Below the pieces are notes generated by a model, which saw only the letters and a program-made list of their open reading frames with translations, searched no databases and was not told where the DNA came from. Shown one piece after another: positions 53,708 through 63,330 of a DNA stretch of 64,000 nt (positions within the stretch are counted from its first letter, which is position 1; the number at the start of each line of letters is the position of its first letter). Origin of the DNA: CBDATB01 sp965199745 (GTDB taxonomy: Bacteria; Bacteroidota; Bacteroidia; Cytophagales; Flammeovirgaceae); assembly GCA_965199745.1 (NCBI GenBank), contig CBDATB010000005.1, positions 62,001 through 126,000 of the forward strand, given 5' to 3'. Position numbers and translations under genes: made by a program.

Positions 53708-55351
53708 ATGCCAACACTCAATTGGATAGGAAAAGATAAAGTAATAAGCCACCACCAAGATGTACCCTACAGAGTTTTGGAACATAAATACGGTTTTACT
53801 GCTGAAAATGGAGACCAGAAAGAACCAACCAACAGCGGAAACAAAATCATACACGGAGATAACCTTGAAGTGCTAAAAAGTTTGCTACCTGAATACGAAG
53901 GAAAAATAAAATGTATTTACATAGACCCACCTTATAATACGGGCAATGAAAATTGGGTGTATAACGACAATGTAAACCATCCAAAAATTAAAAAATGGTT
54001 AGGAGAAGTAGTTGGAAAAGATGGAGAAGATTTAAGTAGGCACGACAAGTGGTTGTGTATGATGTATCCAAGATTAAAATTGCTTCATAAGCTCTTATCA
54101 GAAGATGGTGTAATATTTATTTCAATTGATGACCACGAATTAGCACATCTACGTTTACTTATGGATGAAATATTTGGTAGGAATAACTTTATAGAGTATT
54201 TCTGCTGGACTAAAACATCAACACCACCAAGTTTAGCTAATAAATCAAGAAAAACAGTTGAATATGTTGTATGCTATGAAAAAAAGAAAGATAACTTAAA
54301 ATATAATGCTGAACTTTCAGATGGTGGAGATGCACCACTACTTAATTCAGGAAACCCTGATGCAAAAATACTACTTCCTAAAGACAAAGTTTACTTTAAA
54401 CTACCTGATGCCACCTATAAATCAGGACAATATGACAAAGCTTTTCTTCATAATGATATTGTAATTGAGGATGGTTACTCAAATGTAGATTTTGAGCTTA
54501 CAGCACAATTCAAGTGGGTACAAGATACAGTAAATGCAGAGATTGAGAAGGGAACGGAATTTATAATTAAAAGTGATAAATTTTCAATCAGGTTTTTACG
54601 AGCAAATAAATCATTTAAAGCACCTACAAACTTATTTAAAGACAAATATTTAAATACTACAATAAATAAGTTAGAAGATAATGTAGATACTAATGAAGGT
54701 GCTAAAAAAGTCCTTAAACAAATATTTGGTAAAGATTTATTCAATTATCCAAAACCATATTCATTAATAGAATTTCTTTTAAAAATTGGTAGTGAAAAAA
54801 CTCAACTCATTCTTGATTCTTTTGCAGGTTCAGGAACAACTGCTCACGCAGTTTTAAACTTGAACAAGCAAGATGGTGGTAACCGAAAATTTATTTTAGT
54901 AGAAATGGAAGATTATGCTAATGATATTACAGCAGAAAGAGTAAAAAGAGTTACAAAAGGCTATGGAAAAGACAATAAAAAGGTAGAAGGAACTGGAGGA
55001 GATTTTAATTTTTACGAATTAGGCTTACCGCTTTTTGACGATAACCAAAACTTAAATGAGCAAGTTGGTGTAGAAAAAATACGTGAATACATTTGGTTTT
55101 CAGAAACCAGAACACCATTTACAGAACCAAAAGAAACAAACTACTTTTTGGGTAAAAAGGAAGACTCTGTTTACTATTTTATTTACGAAAAAGACCAATT
55201 AACCACATTAGATTTTGATGCTTTACAACTCATAAAAACTAAAGGGGAACAATATGTTATTTATGCAGATAATTGTTTGTTACCAAAAGATTTTATGTCA
55301 AAAAATAACATCATTTTCAAAAAAATACCAAGAGACATTACAAGATTTTAG
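53708..55351 (+). CDS. mod1: Type III DNA N6-adenine methyltransferase, Mod copy 1
   Basis: A 547-aa beta-class methylase with the catalytic motif DPPYNTG (from 73) before the SAM motif DSFAGSGTTA (from 370), the order seen in type III Mod proteins. Mod recognises DNA, methylates adenine and binds Res. Residues 161-368 are the target-recognition segment (TKTSTPPSLANKSRKTVEYVV...) and have no visible similarity to the same part of Mod2. The outer parts are shared (138 of first 160; 165 of last 179 residues identical by my count). Only a broken res start follows it, so it must share Res encoded after mod2, if used at all. The symbol is a label, not an established name. Confidence 0.88.
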   Translation: MPTLNWIGKDKVISHHQDVPYRVLEHKYGFTAENGDQKEPTNSGNKIIHGDNLEVLKSLLPEYEGKIKCIYIDPPYNTGNENWVYNDNVNHPKIKKWLGEVVGKDGEDLSRHDKWLCMMYPRLKLLHKLLSEDGVIFISIDDHELAHLRLLMDEIFGRNNFIEYFCWTKTSTPPSLANKSRKTVEYVVCYEKKKDNLKYNAELSDGGDAPLLNSGNPDAKILLPKDKVYFKLPDATYKSGQYDKAFLHNDIVIEDGYSNVDFELTAQFKWVQDTVNAEIEKGTEFIIKSDKFSIRFLRANKSFKAPTNLFKDKYLNTTINKLEDNVDTNEGAKKVLKQIFGKDLFNYPKPYSLIEFLLKIGSEKTQLILDSFAGSGTTAHAVLNLNKQDGGNRKFILVEMEDYANDITAERVKRVTKGYGKDNKKVEGTGGDFNFYELGLPLFDDNQNLNEQVGVEKIREYIWFSETRTPFTEPKETNYFLGKKEDSVYYFIYEKDQLTTLDFDALQLIKTKGEQYVIYADNCLLPKDFMSKNNIIFKKIPRDITRF

Positions 55352-55354
55352 ATT

Positions 55355-55479
55355 ATGGAATTAAAAAGCTATCAATAAAAAGTAATAGAAAATCTTGAAG
55401 AGTATTTAGCATATGTTCAAGAACATAAAAACCTAGCAACTGCATTCAACCAATATTGGGCAGATAAAATTGGCCCTTA
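55355..55479 (+). pseudogene. Truncated copy of the start of res
   Basis: These 125 bases match the first 125 bases of the res gene (57119-57243) except for one C-to-T change at 55376, which turns the eighth codon into TAA. Spacing from the mod stop (ATT then ATG) is the same as for the real res. It is the scar left by tandem duplication; the nonsense change stops translation before the second mod leader. Confidence 0.9.
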
Positions 55480-57243
55480 TTCCGTGCGATCGCAAGTTGA
55501 AAAAATATTGTAGTAAGCCCATCAGTATAATCACAAAAACATGCCAACACTCAATTGGATAGGAAAAGATAAAGTGATAAGTCACCACCAAGATGTACCT
55601 TACAGAGTTTTGGAACACAAATACGGTTTTACAGATGAAAACAGAGAACAGAAACAGCCAACTGAAAGCGGAAATAAAATAATTCACGGAGACAATTTAG
55701 AAGCTCTAAAAAGCTTGTTGCCAGAATACGAGGGAAAAATAACTTGTATCTACATTGACCCACCATATAATACAGGAAACGAAAGTTGGGTTTATAACGA
55801 TAATGTTAATCACCCAAAAATTAAAAAATGGCTGGGAGAAGTTGTTGGTAAAGATGGCGAATATTTAACACGACACGACAAATGGCTGTGTATGATGTAC
55901 CCTCGATTGCAGTTACTACATAAATTATTGGCTGATGATGGTGCTATTTTTATATCAATAGACGATAACGAACATTCTAATTTACTTTTGCTCTTAAATG
56001 AAATATTTGGGGTTAATAATTTTGTAACCAACTTTATTTGGCAAAAAAAGAAAGGTGGTGGAAATGATAGTCGTTACGTTGCTATTGAACACGAATATGT
56101 TATTACTTATGTGAAAAACAAAAAAGATTTAGCCAAATGGTTTTTGCCTTATGACGAAAAGTATATTAAAAGATATAAAGAAGAAGACGAAAAAGGAAAA
56201 TACTTTTGGGATACATTTATGCGTGCTTCAGGGAAGCAATATTACCCTATAACTTGTCCTGATGGAACAGTTTTAGAAAAAGATAAAAATGGAAACCCGT
56301 TGAGTTGGTTGAGGTCAGAGGCAAGATTTTATTCTGATTTAGAAAAAGATGAAGTCAGAATTATTAAAGTAAATGATGAATGGACTGTTCATTTCAAGCA
56401 ATATGCGAGTCTAGGTAAAAAACCACGTTCAGTCTTAAAAGATTTAAGTACAAATTCAGACGCGAAAACATTGCTTTTTGAAATTTTCGGTAAGCAAAAA
56501 ATATTTGACTATTCAAAACCTTATGACCTTATTTCAAGCCTATGTAGTATAATTACAGCTGAAAATGATATCATTCTTGATTCTTTTGCAGGTTCAGGAA
56601 CAACTGCTCACGCAGTTTTAAACTTGAACAAGCAAGATGGTGGTAACCGAAAATTTATTTTAGTAGAAATGGAAGATTATGCTAATGATATTACAGCAGA
56701 AAGAGTAAAAAGAGTAACCACAGGTTATGGAGAAGGCGATAAAAAAATTGAAGGAACAAATGGCGGTTTTGACTTTTACGAATTAGGTCAACCACTTTTT
56801 GACGATAACCAAAACTTAAATGAGCAAGTTGGTGTAGAAAAAATACGAGAATACATTTGGTTTTCAGAAACCAGAACACCATTTACAGAACCAAAAGAAG
56901 CAAACTACTTTTTAGGCAAAAAGGAAGAATCTGTTTACTATTTTATTTACGAAAAAGCCCAATTAACCACGTTAGATTTTGATGCTTTACAACTCATAAA
57001 AACTAAAGGGGAACAATATGTTATTTATGCAGATAATTGTTTGTTACCTAAAGAGTTTATGGCAAAAAACAACATTATTTTCAAAAAAATACCAAGAGAC
57101 ATTACAAGATTTTAGATTATGGAATTAAAAAGCTATCAACAAAAAGTAATAGAAAATCTTGAAGAGTATTTAGCATATGTTCAAGAACATAAAAACCTAG
57201 CAACTGCATTCAACCAATATTGGGCAGATAAAATTGGCCCTTA
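55478..57243 (+). repeat. Tandem duplication unit, copy 2
   Basis: Second copy of the unit, which flows into the intact res gene. A 145-base stretch at the methylase motif I region is identical in both copies (54807-54951 and 56571-56715, no mismatch by eye), while flanking coding DNA differs by many synonymous and replacement changes. Confidence 0.82.
55541..57115 (+). CDS. mod2: Type III DNA N6-adenine methyltransferase, Mod copy 2
   Basis: A 524-aa paralogue of Mod1 with the same DPPYNTG (from 73) and FAGSG (349-353) motifs and nearly the same first 160 and last 179 residues. Its central target-recognition segment (about 161-345, QKKKGGGNDSRYVAIEHEYVI, then YIKRYKEEDEKGKYFWDTFMRASGK) is different in sequence and shorter, so a different DNA target is expected. 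It lies 3 bases before res, in the usual mod-res operon order, so it is the Mod most directly coupled to Res. The symbol is a label only. Confidence 0.88.
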   Translation: MPTLNWIGKDKVISHHQDVPYRVLEHKYGFTDENREQKQPTESGNKIIHGDNLEALKSLLPEYEGKITCIYIDPPYNTGNESWVYNDNVNHPKIKKWLGEVVGKDGEYLTRHDKWLCMMYPRLQLLHKLLADDGAIFISIDDNEHSNLLLLLNEIFGVNNFVTNFIWQKKKGGGNDSRYVAIEHEYVITYVKNKKDLAKWFLPYDEKYIKRYKEEDEKGKYFWDTFMRASGKQYYPITCPDGTVLEKDKNGNPLSWLRSEARFYSDLEKDEVRIIKVNDEWTVHFKQYASLGKKPRSVLKDLSTNSDAKTLLFEIFGKQKIFDYSKPYDLISSLCSIITAENDIILDSFAGSGTTAHAVLNLNKQDGGNRKFILVEMEDYANDITAERVKRVTTGYGEGDKKIEGTNGGFDFYELGQPLFDDNQNLNEQVGVEKIREYIWFSETRTPFTEPKEANYFLGKKEESVYYFIYEKAQLTTLDFDALQLIKTKGEQYVIYADNCLLPKEFMAKNNIIFKKIPRDITRF

Positions 57244-59707
57244 CAATCCTATTGACCATACAGGAATGCAACCTTATAAAAATAACGTTCCAAATTCTGC
57301 ACACGTTTGTGTAAAAGTACCAACTGCTGGTGGTAAAACATTTATTGCTGTAAATGCGTTGCATTCTATTTTTTCAGCCTATGACACAAGCAAAACAAAA
57401 GCTGTTATTTGGTTAGTGCCTTGGAGTAATTTATTACAACAAACCGTAAATGCGTTATCAAATCCAGAGCATCCTTATCGTCAAAAACTTAATGCTCTTT
57501 TTAACCACAAAGTTGAGATTTATCAAAAAGAAGATTTATTACAAGGTTCTAATTTCAATCCAACAGTCGTAAAAGAACAACTAAGCATTTTTGTTTTGAG
57601 TTTTGCAAGTTTAAGAGCCAAAAACAAAGAAGACAGAAAAGTTTATCAAGTAAACGGACAATTAGAATCATTTGTACCTCAATACGCAAATAGAAAACAT
57701 TTATTAGTTGATGTTGATGATACAGCTTTAATCAATGTGATTAGAAGTTTACATCCTTTTTTGGTGGTTGACGAAAGTCACAACGCAGAAAGTGATTTAA
57801 GTGTAGATATGCTAAAGAACTTAAATCCGTCTTTCATTTTAGATTTAACAGCACCAAAAGACAATAGCAATATTGTGAGTTTAGTTCCTGCAATAGAATT
57901 GAAAAAGGAATATATGGTTAAACTTCCTGTTATTGTTTACAACAATCACGACAAAACAGAAGTGATAAACAATGCGTTGCATTTACAACGTAAATTGGAA
58001 ATTTTAGCCAAAAAACAAGAATCCGAAGGTGGAAAATATATCAGACCCATTGTATTATTTCAGGCTCAACCAAAAACCAATGACGATAATACAACTTTTG
58101 AGAAATTAAAAGAACAATTATTGAGTTTAGGTATTCCTGAAAATCAAATCAAAATTAAAACAGCAAATATTGACGAACTTAAAAGCATTCCAGATTTACA
58201 AAGTAAAGATTGTGAAGTTCGTTATATTATTACAATAAATGCTTTGAAAGAAGGTTGGGATTGTCCTTTTGCATACATTTTGGCTTCATTGGCAGACAAA
58301 TCAAGTGCAGTAGATGTAGAGCAAATTTTGGGTAGAGTTTTACGTCAACCTTATGTTCAAAAACACAAAGCATTTCAATTAAACCTTTCTTATGTTTTAA
58401 CCGCTTCTGCAAAATTCAACGAAACTTTACAAAGCATTGTTGAAGGCTTAAAAGCATCAGGATTTAGTGGCAACGAACACAGAGTTGCAGATAAAATGAC
58501 TGAAGAAGAGAAACAAAGAGAGGAAAAAGAAGAAACAATTGACAAAGGAAGAATCTCTTTTGACCCAAATGCGAAAGAAGAAGAAATTGAAAATACTTCA
58601 GTCATTGACGAAATAGAATCAATGGCAGAAGAACAAAATAAAGAATTAGAACAGCAAATAAAGGAACAAGAAAAACAACCTGTTGACGAAAATATATTTC
58701 AAGAAATGGGAGATAAAGTAAAACGCTATCGAGTCAGAGAAGCGAACAAAAAAATTATTGAACAGATAAATTTTCCTCAATTCTTTATAAAAGTTGTAGC
58801 AAGCGAAATTTTTGGTACAGACAAAGAACTGCTTAACAGAGAATCGTTATTAAAAGATTTTAAACTTTCTGAGGAAGATATTAAAACTGATTTTGACCAA
58901 ATTTCGTCTGATTTGTACAAAGTAGATTTAACCGAAACTGTAAAAGATAATTATACACCAGATTGGGTAAAAATTGAAAAAAGTCAAGTAAAAGACCCAA
59001 TTACAGAATACATTTTAGCTAAACCAAAAGATGCACAAATAAGTGATATTACTCACCAAATTATGCAGATTATCGGAAATATGTACCCAATTCCAGACCA
59101 AGAAATTAAAGTTTACGTTGGTAGAATTTTAAAAGGAATGAACGCAGAACAAATGCGTGATATTTTAGTCAGAAAATGGAGTTATACAGACAAAATAAAA
59201 ACTAAAATTAGACAACTTACCGATATTTATGCCGAAAAACAATTTATGGATTTGGTAAAATCTAAACGCATAATTACAAAGCAAAACTGGAAATTAGGAA
59301 AGGAAATTGTTCCAGGAAAAATTGGCTCTTCAATCGGAAATTCATTATACGAAAAAGAAGGATCTATGAACAACTTTGAGGAAAAAGTAATTGTGGAAAT
59401 TGGAACTTCCTCAAACATTGCGTTTTGGCATAGAAATTTAGAAAGAGGAAAAGGATTTTATATTAACGGATTTAAGGCAAATCATTATCCTGACTTTATT
59501 TTGAGAACCGAACGGGGAACAACCATTTTAATTGAAACTAAAGGCGACCATTTGGATGGTTCAGACAGCGAAGGAAAATGCAGACTTGGAAACGAATGGG
59601 AAAAACAAGCTGGAAAAGACTTTGCTTACTTTATGATTTTTGACAAAAAAGAAGTCCGTGGGGCGTATACATTAGACAAAGCAAAGGAATTGATAAGCAC
59701 AATGTAA
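57119..59707 (+). CDS. Type III restriction enzyme subunit Res (helicase and nuclease)
   Basis: An 862-aa superfamily-2 ATPase with a nuclease end. Walker A is VPTAGGKTF (67-75), Walker B DESH (218-221), and NALKEGWDCPFAYI with QILGRVLRQPY gives helicase motifs V and VI. The C-terminal PD-(D/E)XK site is in YPDFILRTERGTTILIETKGD (Asp, Glu, Lys). Res needs Mod for DNA recognition and cuts after translocation between head-to-head sites. It follows mod2 by 3 bases. All motifs are intact, so the enzyme is probably active. Confidence 0.9.
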   Translation: MELKSYQQKVIENLEEYLAYVQEHKNLATAFNQYWADKIGPYNPIDHTGMQPYKNNVPNSAHVCVKVPTAGGKTFIAVNALHSIFSAYDTSKTKAVIWLVPWSNLLQQTVNALSNPEHPYRQKLNALFNHKVEIYQKEDLLQGSNFNPTVVKEQLSIFVLSFASLRAKNKEDRKVYQVNGQLESFVPQYANRKHLLVDVDDTALINVIRSLHPFLVVDESHNAESDLSVDMLKNLNPSFILDLTAPKDNSNIVSLVPAIELKKEYMVKLPVIVYNNHDKTEVINNALHLQRKLEILAKKQESEGGKYIRPIVLFQAQPKTNDDNTTFEKLKEQLLSLGIPENQIKIKTANIDELKSIPDLQSKDCEVRYIITINALKEGWDCPFAYILASLADKSSAVDVEQILGRVLRQPYVQKHKAFQLNLSYVLTASAKFNETLQSIVEGLKASGFSGNEHRVADKMTEEEKQREEKEETIDKGRISFDPNAKEEEIENTSVIDEIESMAEEQNKELEQQIKEQEKQPVDENIFQEMGDKVKRYRVREANKKIIEQINFPQFFIKVVASEIFGTDKELLNRESLLKDFKLSEEDIKTDFDQISSDLYKVDLTETVKDNYTPDWVKIEKSQVKDPITEYILAKPKDAQISDITHQIMQIIGNMYPIPDQEIKVYVGRILKGMNAEQMRDILVRKWSYTDKIKTKIRQLTDIYAEKQFMDLVKSKRIITKQNWKLGKEIVPGKIGSSIGNSLYEKEGSMNNFEEKVIVEIGTSSNIAFWHRNLERGKGFYINGFKANHYPDFILRTERGTTILIETKGDHLDGSDSEGKCRLGNEWEKQAGKDFAYFMIFDKKEVRGAYTLDKAKELISTM

Positions 59708-59740
59708 TTTATTCAAAGTATATACCCAAAGAAACACATT

Positions 59741-60901
59741 ATGAGAAATTTTACTGAAGAACAGGGCTTGTTTCGCGCAGGCTATCGTAAATTTTTAGAA
59801 AAATATATTGCAGTCAACATGCAAAAGTGGCGCGCCGAGGGTATCATCGATCGTATGGCCTTTCGCAAAGCAGGTGAATTGGGTTATTTGATGATTTGGC
59901 CAGAAGAAAAATATGGCGGTTTGGGCGATAACGATTTTCGCTATGAGCAAATTATTATCGAAGAGACTGCCCGCGCCGGTTGTCTAGAATTTTTCAATAG
60001 CCTTCACAGCCGACTGGTAGGTCCTTATTTTGAACATTTTGGTTCTCAGGAACAAAAAGCAAAGTTTCTGCCCAGCGCAGTCAGCGGTGAGAAAATCCTC
60101 GCCATAGCGATGACAGAACCCCATGCCGGTAGCGACCTTTCAAGCATCCGTTCAACACTGAAATTAGCAGAAAATCATTATATATTGGATGGTTCAAAAA
60201 CTTATATTTCGAATGGTATTAATGCTGACTATATCATTGTTGCGGCTAAGACCGTACCGAGTAATAATCGTCACGATATCACCCTGTGTATTGTTGAGGA
60301 GGGCATGGAGGGCTTCAAACGAGGAAAAAACCTAGAAAAGATGGGTTTAACTGCTCAAGACACAGCAGAACTATTTTTCGACCAAGTGAAAATCCCAAAA
60401 GAAAATATTTTGGGCGAACCGAACAAAGGTTTCTACTATCTGATGGAAGGACTTGCAGAAGAACGTCTAATTATTGCCTGCCAGTCTGCTGCTAACGCCC
60501 GTCATGCTTTCAATATTACTCGCCGCTTTGTTATGGATAGGCATGCCTTCGGAAAACCTTTAGCGCATTTACAGCACGTACAGTTTCAAATGGCAGAAAT
60601 AGACACTGAAATAGAGGTATTACAAGTGTTTATCGATCATTGCGTTACACTTGTGAATGCACAAAAACTTACTGCTAATCAGGCTGCTAAAGCAAAACTG
60701 CAAGCTACAGAAATCGAGTGGCGTATGATGGATTTAGGCGTACAGCTACACGGCGGCGCAGGTTATATGAAAGCATATGAAATTTGCAGAATGTTTACAG
60801 ATGCACGCGTAAACAGAATTTATGCGGGATCTTCCGAAATTATGAAGCGTATTATCGGACAGGATATATTTAGGGAAAAATACAGTAGTATCCTAGATTA
60901 G
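59741..60901 (+). CDS. Acyl-CoA dehydrogenase (long-chain type)
   Basis: A 386-aa FAD enzyme that makes the 2,3-double bond of acyl-CoA in beta-oxidation. Landmarks are EERLIIACQSAANARHAF, MTEPHAGSDLSS (FAD contact), DRHAFGKPLAHLQ and YAGSSEIMKRIIG. In MCAD-type enzymes the catalytic Glu follows the Tyr of YEG; here it is Ala, as in the LCAD group (YGGTNEIM), where the base is the Glu of ERLLIA, found here in AEERLII. So the enzyme probably is active and LCAD-like. It converges on nrdA. Confidence 0.87.
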   Translation: MRNFTEEQGLFRAGYRKFLEKYIAVNMQKWRAEGIIDRMAFRKAGELGYLMIWPEEKYGGLGDNDFRYEQIIIEETARAGCLEFFNSLHSRLVGPYFEHFGSQEQKAKFLPSAVSGEKILAIAMTEPHAGSDLSSIRSTLKLAENHYILDGSKTYISNGINADYIIVAAKTVPSNNRHDITLCIVEEGMEGFKRGKNLEKMGLTAQDTAELFFDQVKIPKENILGEPNKGFYYLMEGLAEERLIIACQSAANARHAFNITRRFVMDRHAFGKPLAHLQHVQFQMAEIDTEIEVLQVFIDHCVTLVNAQKLTANQAAKAKLQATEIEWRMMDLGVQLHGGAGYMKAYEICRMFTDARVNRIYAGSSEIMKRIIGQDIFREKYSSILD

Positions 60902-60927
60902 CGAAAAGCTCATTTTACGGGTTATTT

Positions 60928-63279
60928 TTAACCAGAGCAAGCCTCACACTCTTCCGAGTCATCCAATGAACAAGCAACAGGCTCTATATGCTGTTGTTTT
61001 TTTGCTTGCAGCTGCTCTTGGTCGACAGTGAACTTAATGGCATCTCTAGCAGCAGTAGTACGCAGGTAGTACATGCCTGTTTTTAATCCTTTTTTCCAGG
61101 CATAGAAGTGCATAGAAGTGAGTTTACCAAAGTTAGATTCTTTCATAAAAATATTTAAACTCTGGCTTTGACAAATAAAAGCCCCGCGGTCAGCAGACAT
61201 ATCTATAATGGTTTTCTGGCTAATTTCCCAGCCCGTTCTGTAGAGGTCTTTGAGATTTTGTGGAATTTCTTCAATATTTTGTACTGAACCATTGTTGGCA
61301 ATAAGTTGATTTTTAATCCGATCGTTCCAAATACCCAGAGCCACTAGATCTTTAAGCAAATGCTTATTAACTACTACAAACTCACCGGAAAGAACCCTGC
61401 GGGTATAGATATTAGAAGTATAAGGTTCAAAACATTCATTATTACCTAGTATCTGTGAAGTAGAAGCCGTCGGCATGGGCGCGAGCAGCAACGAGTTTCT
61501 TACGCCGTACGTTTTCACTTCTTCTCGGAGTGCTTCCCAATCCCATCTACCCGATTGCGGTTGTACATGCCACATATCAAACTGAAAAATTCCTTTTGAA
61601 ATAGGCGAACCAACAAAAGTTTCATAGGCTCCTTCTTTAATAGCCAAGTCCTTGGAGGCTGTCATTGCAGCAAAGTAAATTGTTTCAAAAATATCTTTAT
61701 TAAGCCCCTGTGATTCTTCCGAATCAAAAGGCATTTTGAGCATCATCAATGCATCTGCCAATCCCTGTACACCAATACCAATAGGACGATGGCGCAAATT
61801 GGAATTTCTCGCCTCGGGTATAGGATAATAATTTCTATCAATAATTCTATTCAAGTTTTTAGTAACTACATAAGTAACTTGATATAGTTTTTCGTGGTCA
61901 AAACGACCGTTTTGTACAAACCTGGGTAGAGAAATAGAAGCAAGGTTACAAACCGCGACCTCATCGGGAGCGGTATATTCGATAATTTCAGCACACAAAT
62001 TACTAGACTTGATGACTCCTAAGTTTTTTTGGTTAGACTTTCTGTTGGCGGCATCTTTATACAACATATAAGGCGTGCCAGTTTCGGTTTGGCTTTCTAA
62101 AATAGCAAACCAAAGTTCTTGTGCTTTCACTACTTTACGGGCTTTGCCTTCTTTTTCGTACTTTTCATAGCATTTTTCAAATGCTTTACCATAGCAAGAA
62201 GATAAACCCGGTGCCTCGTTGGGGCAAAATAATGACCATTTTTCGTTGGCTTCCACTCGCTTCATAAATAAGTCTGATACCCAAAGAGCGTAGAATAAAT
62301 CTCTGGCGCGCAATTCTTCTTTACCGTGATTTTTCTTCAAATCCAAAAACTCAAATATATCGGCATGCCAGGGTTCTAGGTAAGCGGCAAAAGCACCTTT
62401 TCTTTTGCCACCCCCTTGGTCTACGTAACGCGCAGTATCATTAAAAACTTTTAGCATGGGAACGACGCCGTTAGAAGTGCCGTTAGTTCCTTTGATATAA
62501 GATCCCGTTGCCCTAACATCGTGAATGTTCAAGCCGATACCCCCAGCGGATTGCGAAATAAGTGCACATTGCTGTAGAGTATCATAAATACCTTTAATAC
62601 TGTCTTCTTTGATACCCAACAAAAAGCAAGAGGAAAGCTGTGGTTTTGGTGAAGCTGCATTAAATAGCGTAGGTGTGGCATGAGTAAACCACTTTTCTGA
62701 CATGAGATGGTAGGTTTCTACCACCGATTCAATATCGTCCATATGGATACCCACTGCCACGCGCATGAGCATGTGTTGAGGTCTTTCTGCTACCTTATTG
62801 TCTATTTTTAAAAGATAGGAACGTTCTAATGTTTTGAAGCCAAAGAAATCAAAGTTATAATCTCTGTGGTAATCAATTGTTTCGTCGAGCAAAGCTGCAT
62901 TATTGCGTATTACTCGGTAGGCTTCTTTAGATAGCATAGAAGCATTTTGAGTGGTTTTGGGATCTACATAAGTATAAAATCTTTTCATAACATTAGAAAA
63001 AGATTGTGGTGTAACCTTATGTAGGTTGGAAATGGCAATTCTTGCAGCCAATGTGGCATAATCGGGGTGTTTGGTCGTCATAGAAGCAGCAACCTCTGCT
63101 GCGAGGTTATCTAATTCTACGGTTGTAACACCGTCGTAAAGCCCTGAAATTACTTTTTTGGCAACTTCTACCGCGTCGATGTACTGAGCGTTCAAACCAT
63201 GGCATAGCTTGTCTATTCTGGCAGTGATTTTATCGAATTTAACACTTTCTCGCCTGCCATCTCGTTTAATTACTAACAT
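60928..63279 (-). CDS. nrdA: Class I ribonucleoside-diphosphate reductase alpha subunit
   Basis: A 783-aa large subunit that makes deoxyribonucleotides with a radical from NrdB, which is not in this window. It has an N-terminal ATP-cone ([18 protein letters not shown]), LSSCFLLG with the redox Cys, [11 protein letters not shown] with the active-site Cys, the [19 protein letters not shown] loop, and a C-terminal CEAC pair that would pass electrons from thioredoxin. Length is normal. The gene lies next to the PlsC-like gene on the same strand. Confidence 0.93.
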   Translation of the reverse strand: MLVIKRDGRRESVKFDKITARIDKLCHGLNAQYIDAVEVAKKVISGLYDGVTTVELDNLAAEVAASMTTKHPDYATLAARIAISNLHKVTPQSFSNVMKRFYTYVDPKTTQNASMLSKEAYRVIRNNAALLDETIDYHRDYNFDFFGFKTLERSYLLKIDNKVAERPQHMLMRVAVGIHMDDIESVVETYHLMSEKWFTHATPTLFNAASPKPQLSSCFLLGIKEDSIKGIYDTLQQCALISQSAGGIGLNIHDVRATGSYIKGTNGTSNGVVPMLKVFNDTARYVDQGGGKRKGAFAAYLEPWHADIFEFLDLKKNHGKEELRARDLFYALWVSDLFMKRVEANEKWSLFCPNEAPGLSSCYGKAFEKCYEKYEKEGKARKVVKAQELWFAILESQTETGTPYMLYKDAANRKSNQKNLGVIKSSNLCAEIIEYTAPDEVAVCNLASISLPRFVQNGRFDHEKLYQVTYVVTKNLNRIIDRNYYPIPEARNSNLRHRPIGIGVQGLADALMMLKMPFDSEESQGLNKDIFETIYFAAMTASKDLAIKEGAYETFVGSPISKGIFQFDMWHVQPQSGRWDWEALREEVKTYGVRNSLLLAPMPTASTSQILGNNECFEPYTSNIYTRRVLSGEFVVVNKHLLKDLVALGIWNDRIKNQLIANNGSVQNIEEIPQNLKDLYRTGWEISQKTIIDMSADRGAFICQSQSLNIFMKESNFGKLTSMHFYAWKKGLKTGMYYLRTTAARDAIKFTVDQEQLQAKKQQHIEPVACSLDDSEECEACSG

Positions 63280-63330
63280 ATTAAAATATTAAATTTTATC
63301 AACCTAAATATTTAATCATTAGGCGGATAA

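Larger units (their letters stand above)
53646..55483 (+). repeat. Tandem duplication unit, copy 1 (leader, mod1 and start of res)
   Basis: This unit of about 1.83 kb is repeated by 55478-57243. The leaders (53646-53707 and 55478-55540) differ by two substitutions and one indel; the ends carry the same start of res. The mod genes inside share conserved ends but not middles. At the junction, the res copy runs directly into the second leader with a shared TA (55478-55479), the mark of a short-homology duplication. Copies of this unit overlap the genes annotated separately. Confidence 0.85.

Noticed and set aside
60920..60933. GGTTA-TTTT-TAACC hairpin between the acyl-CoA dehydrogenase and nrdA
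   Set aside because: Stem of only five pairs with no T-run after it, and it includes the nrdA stop codon.
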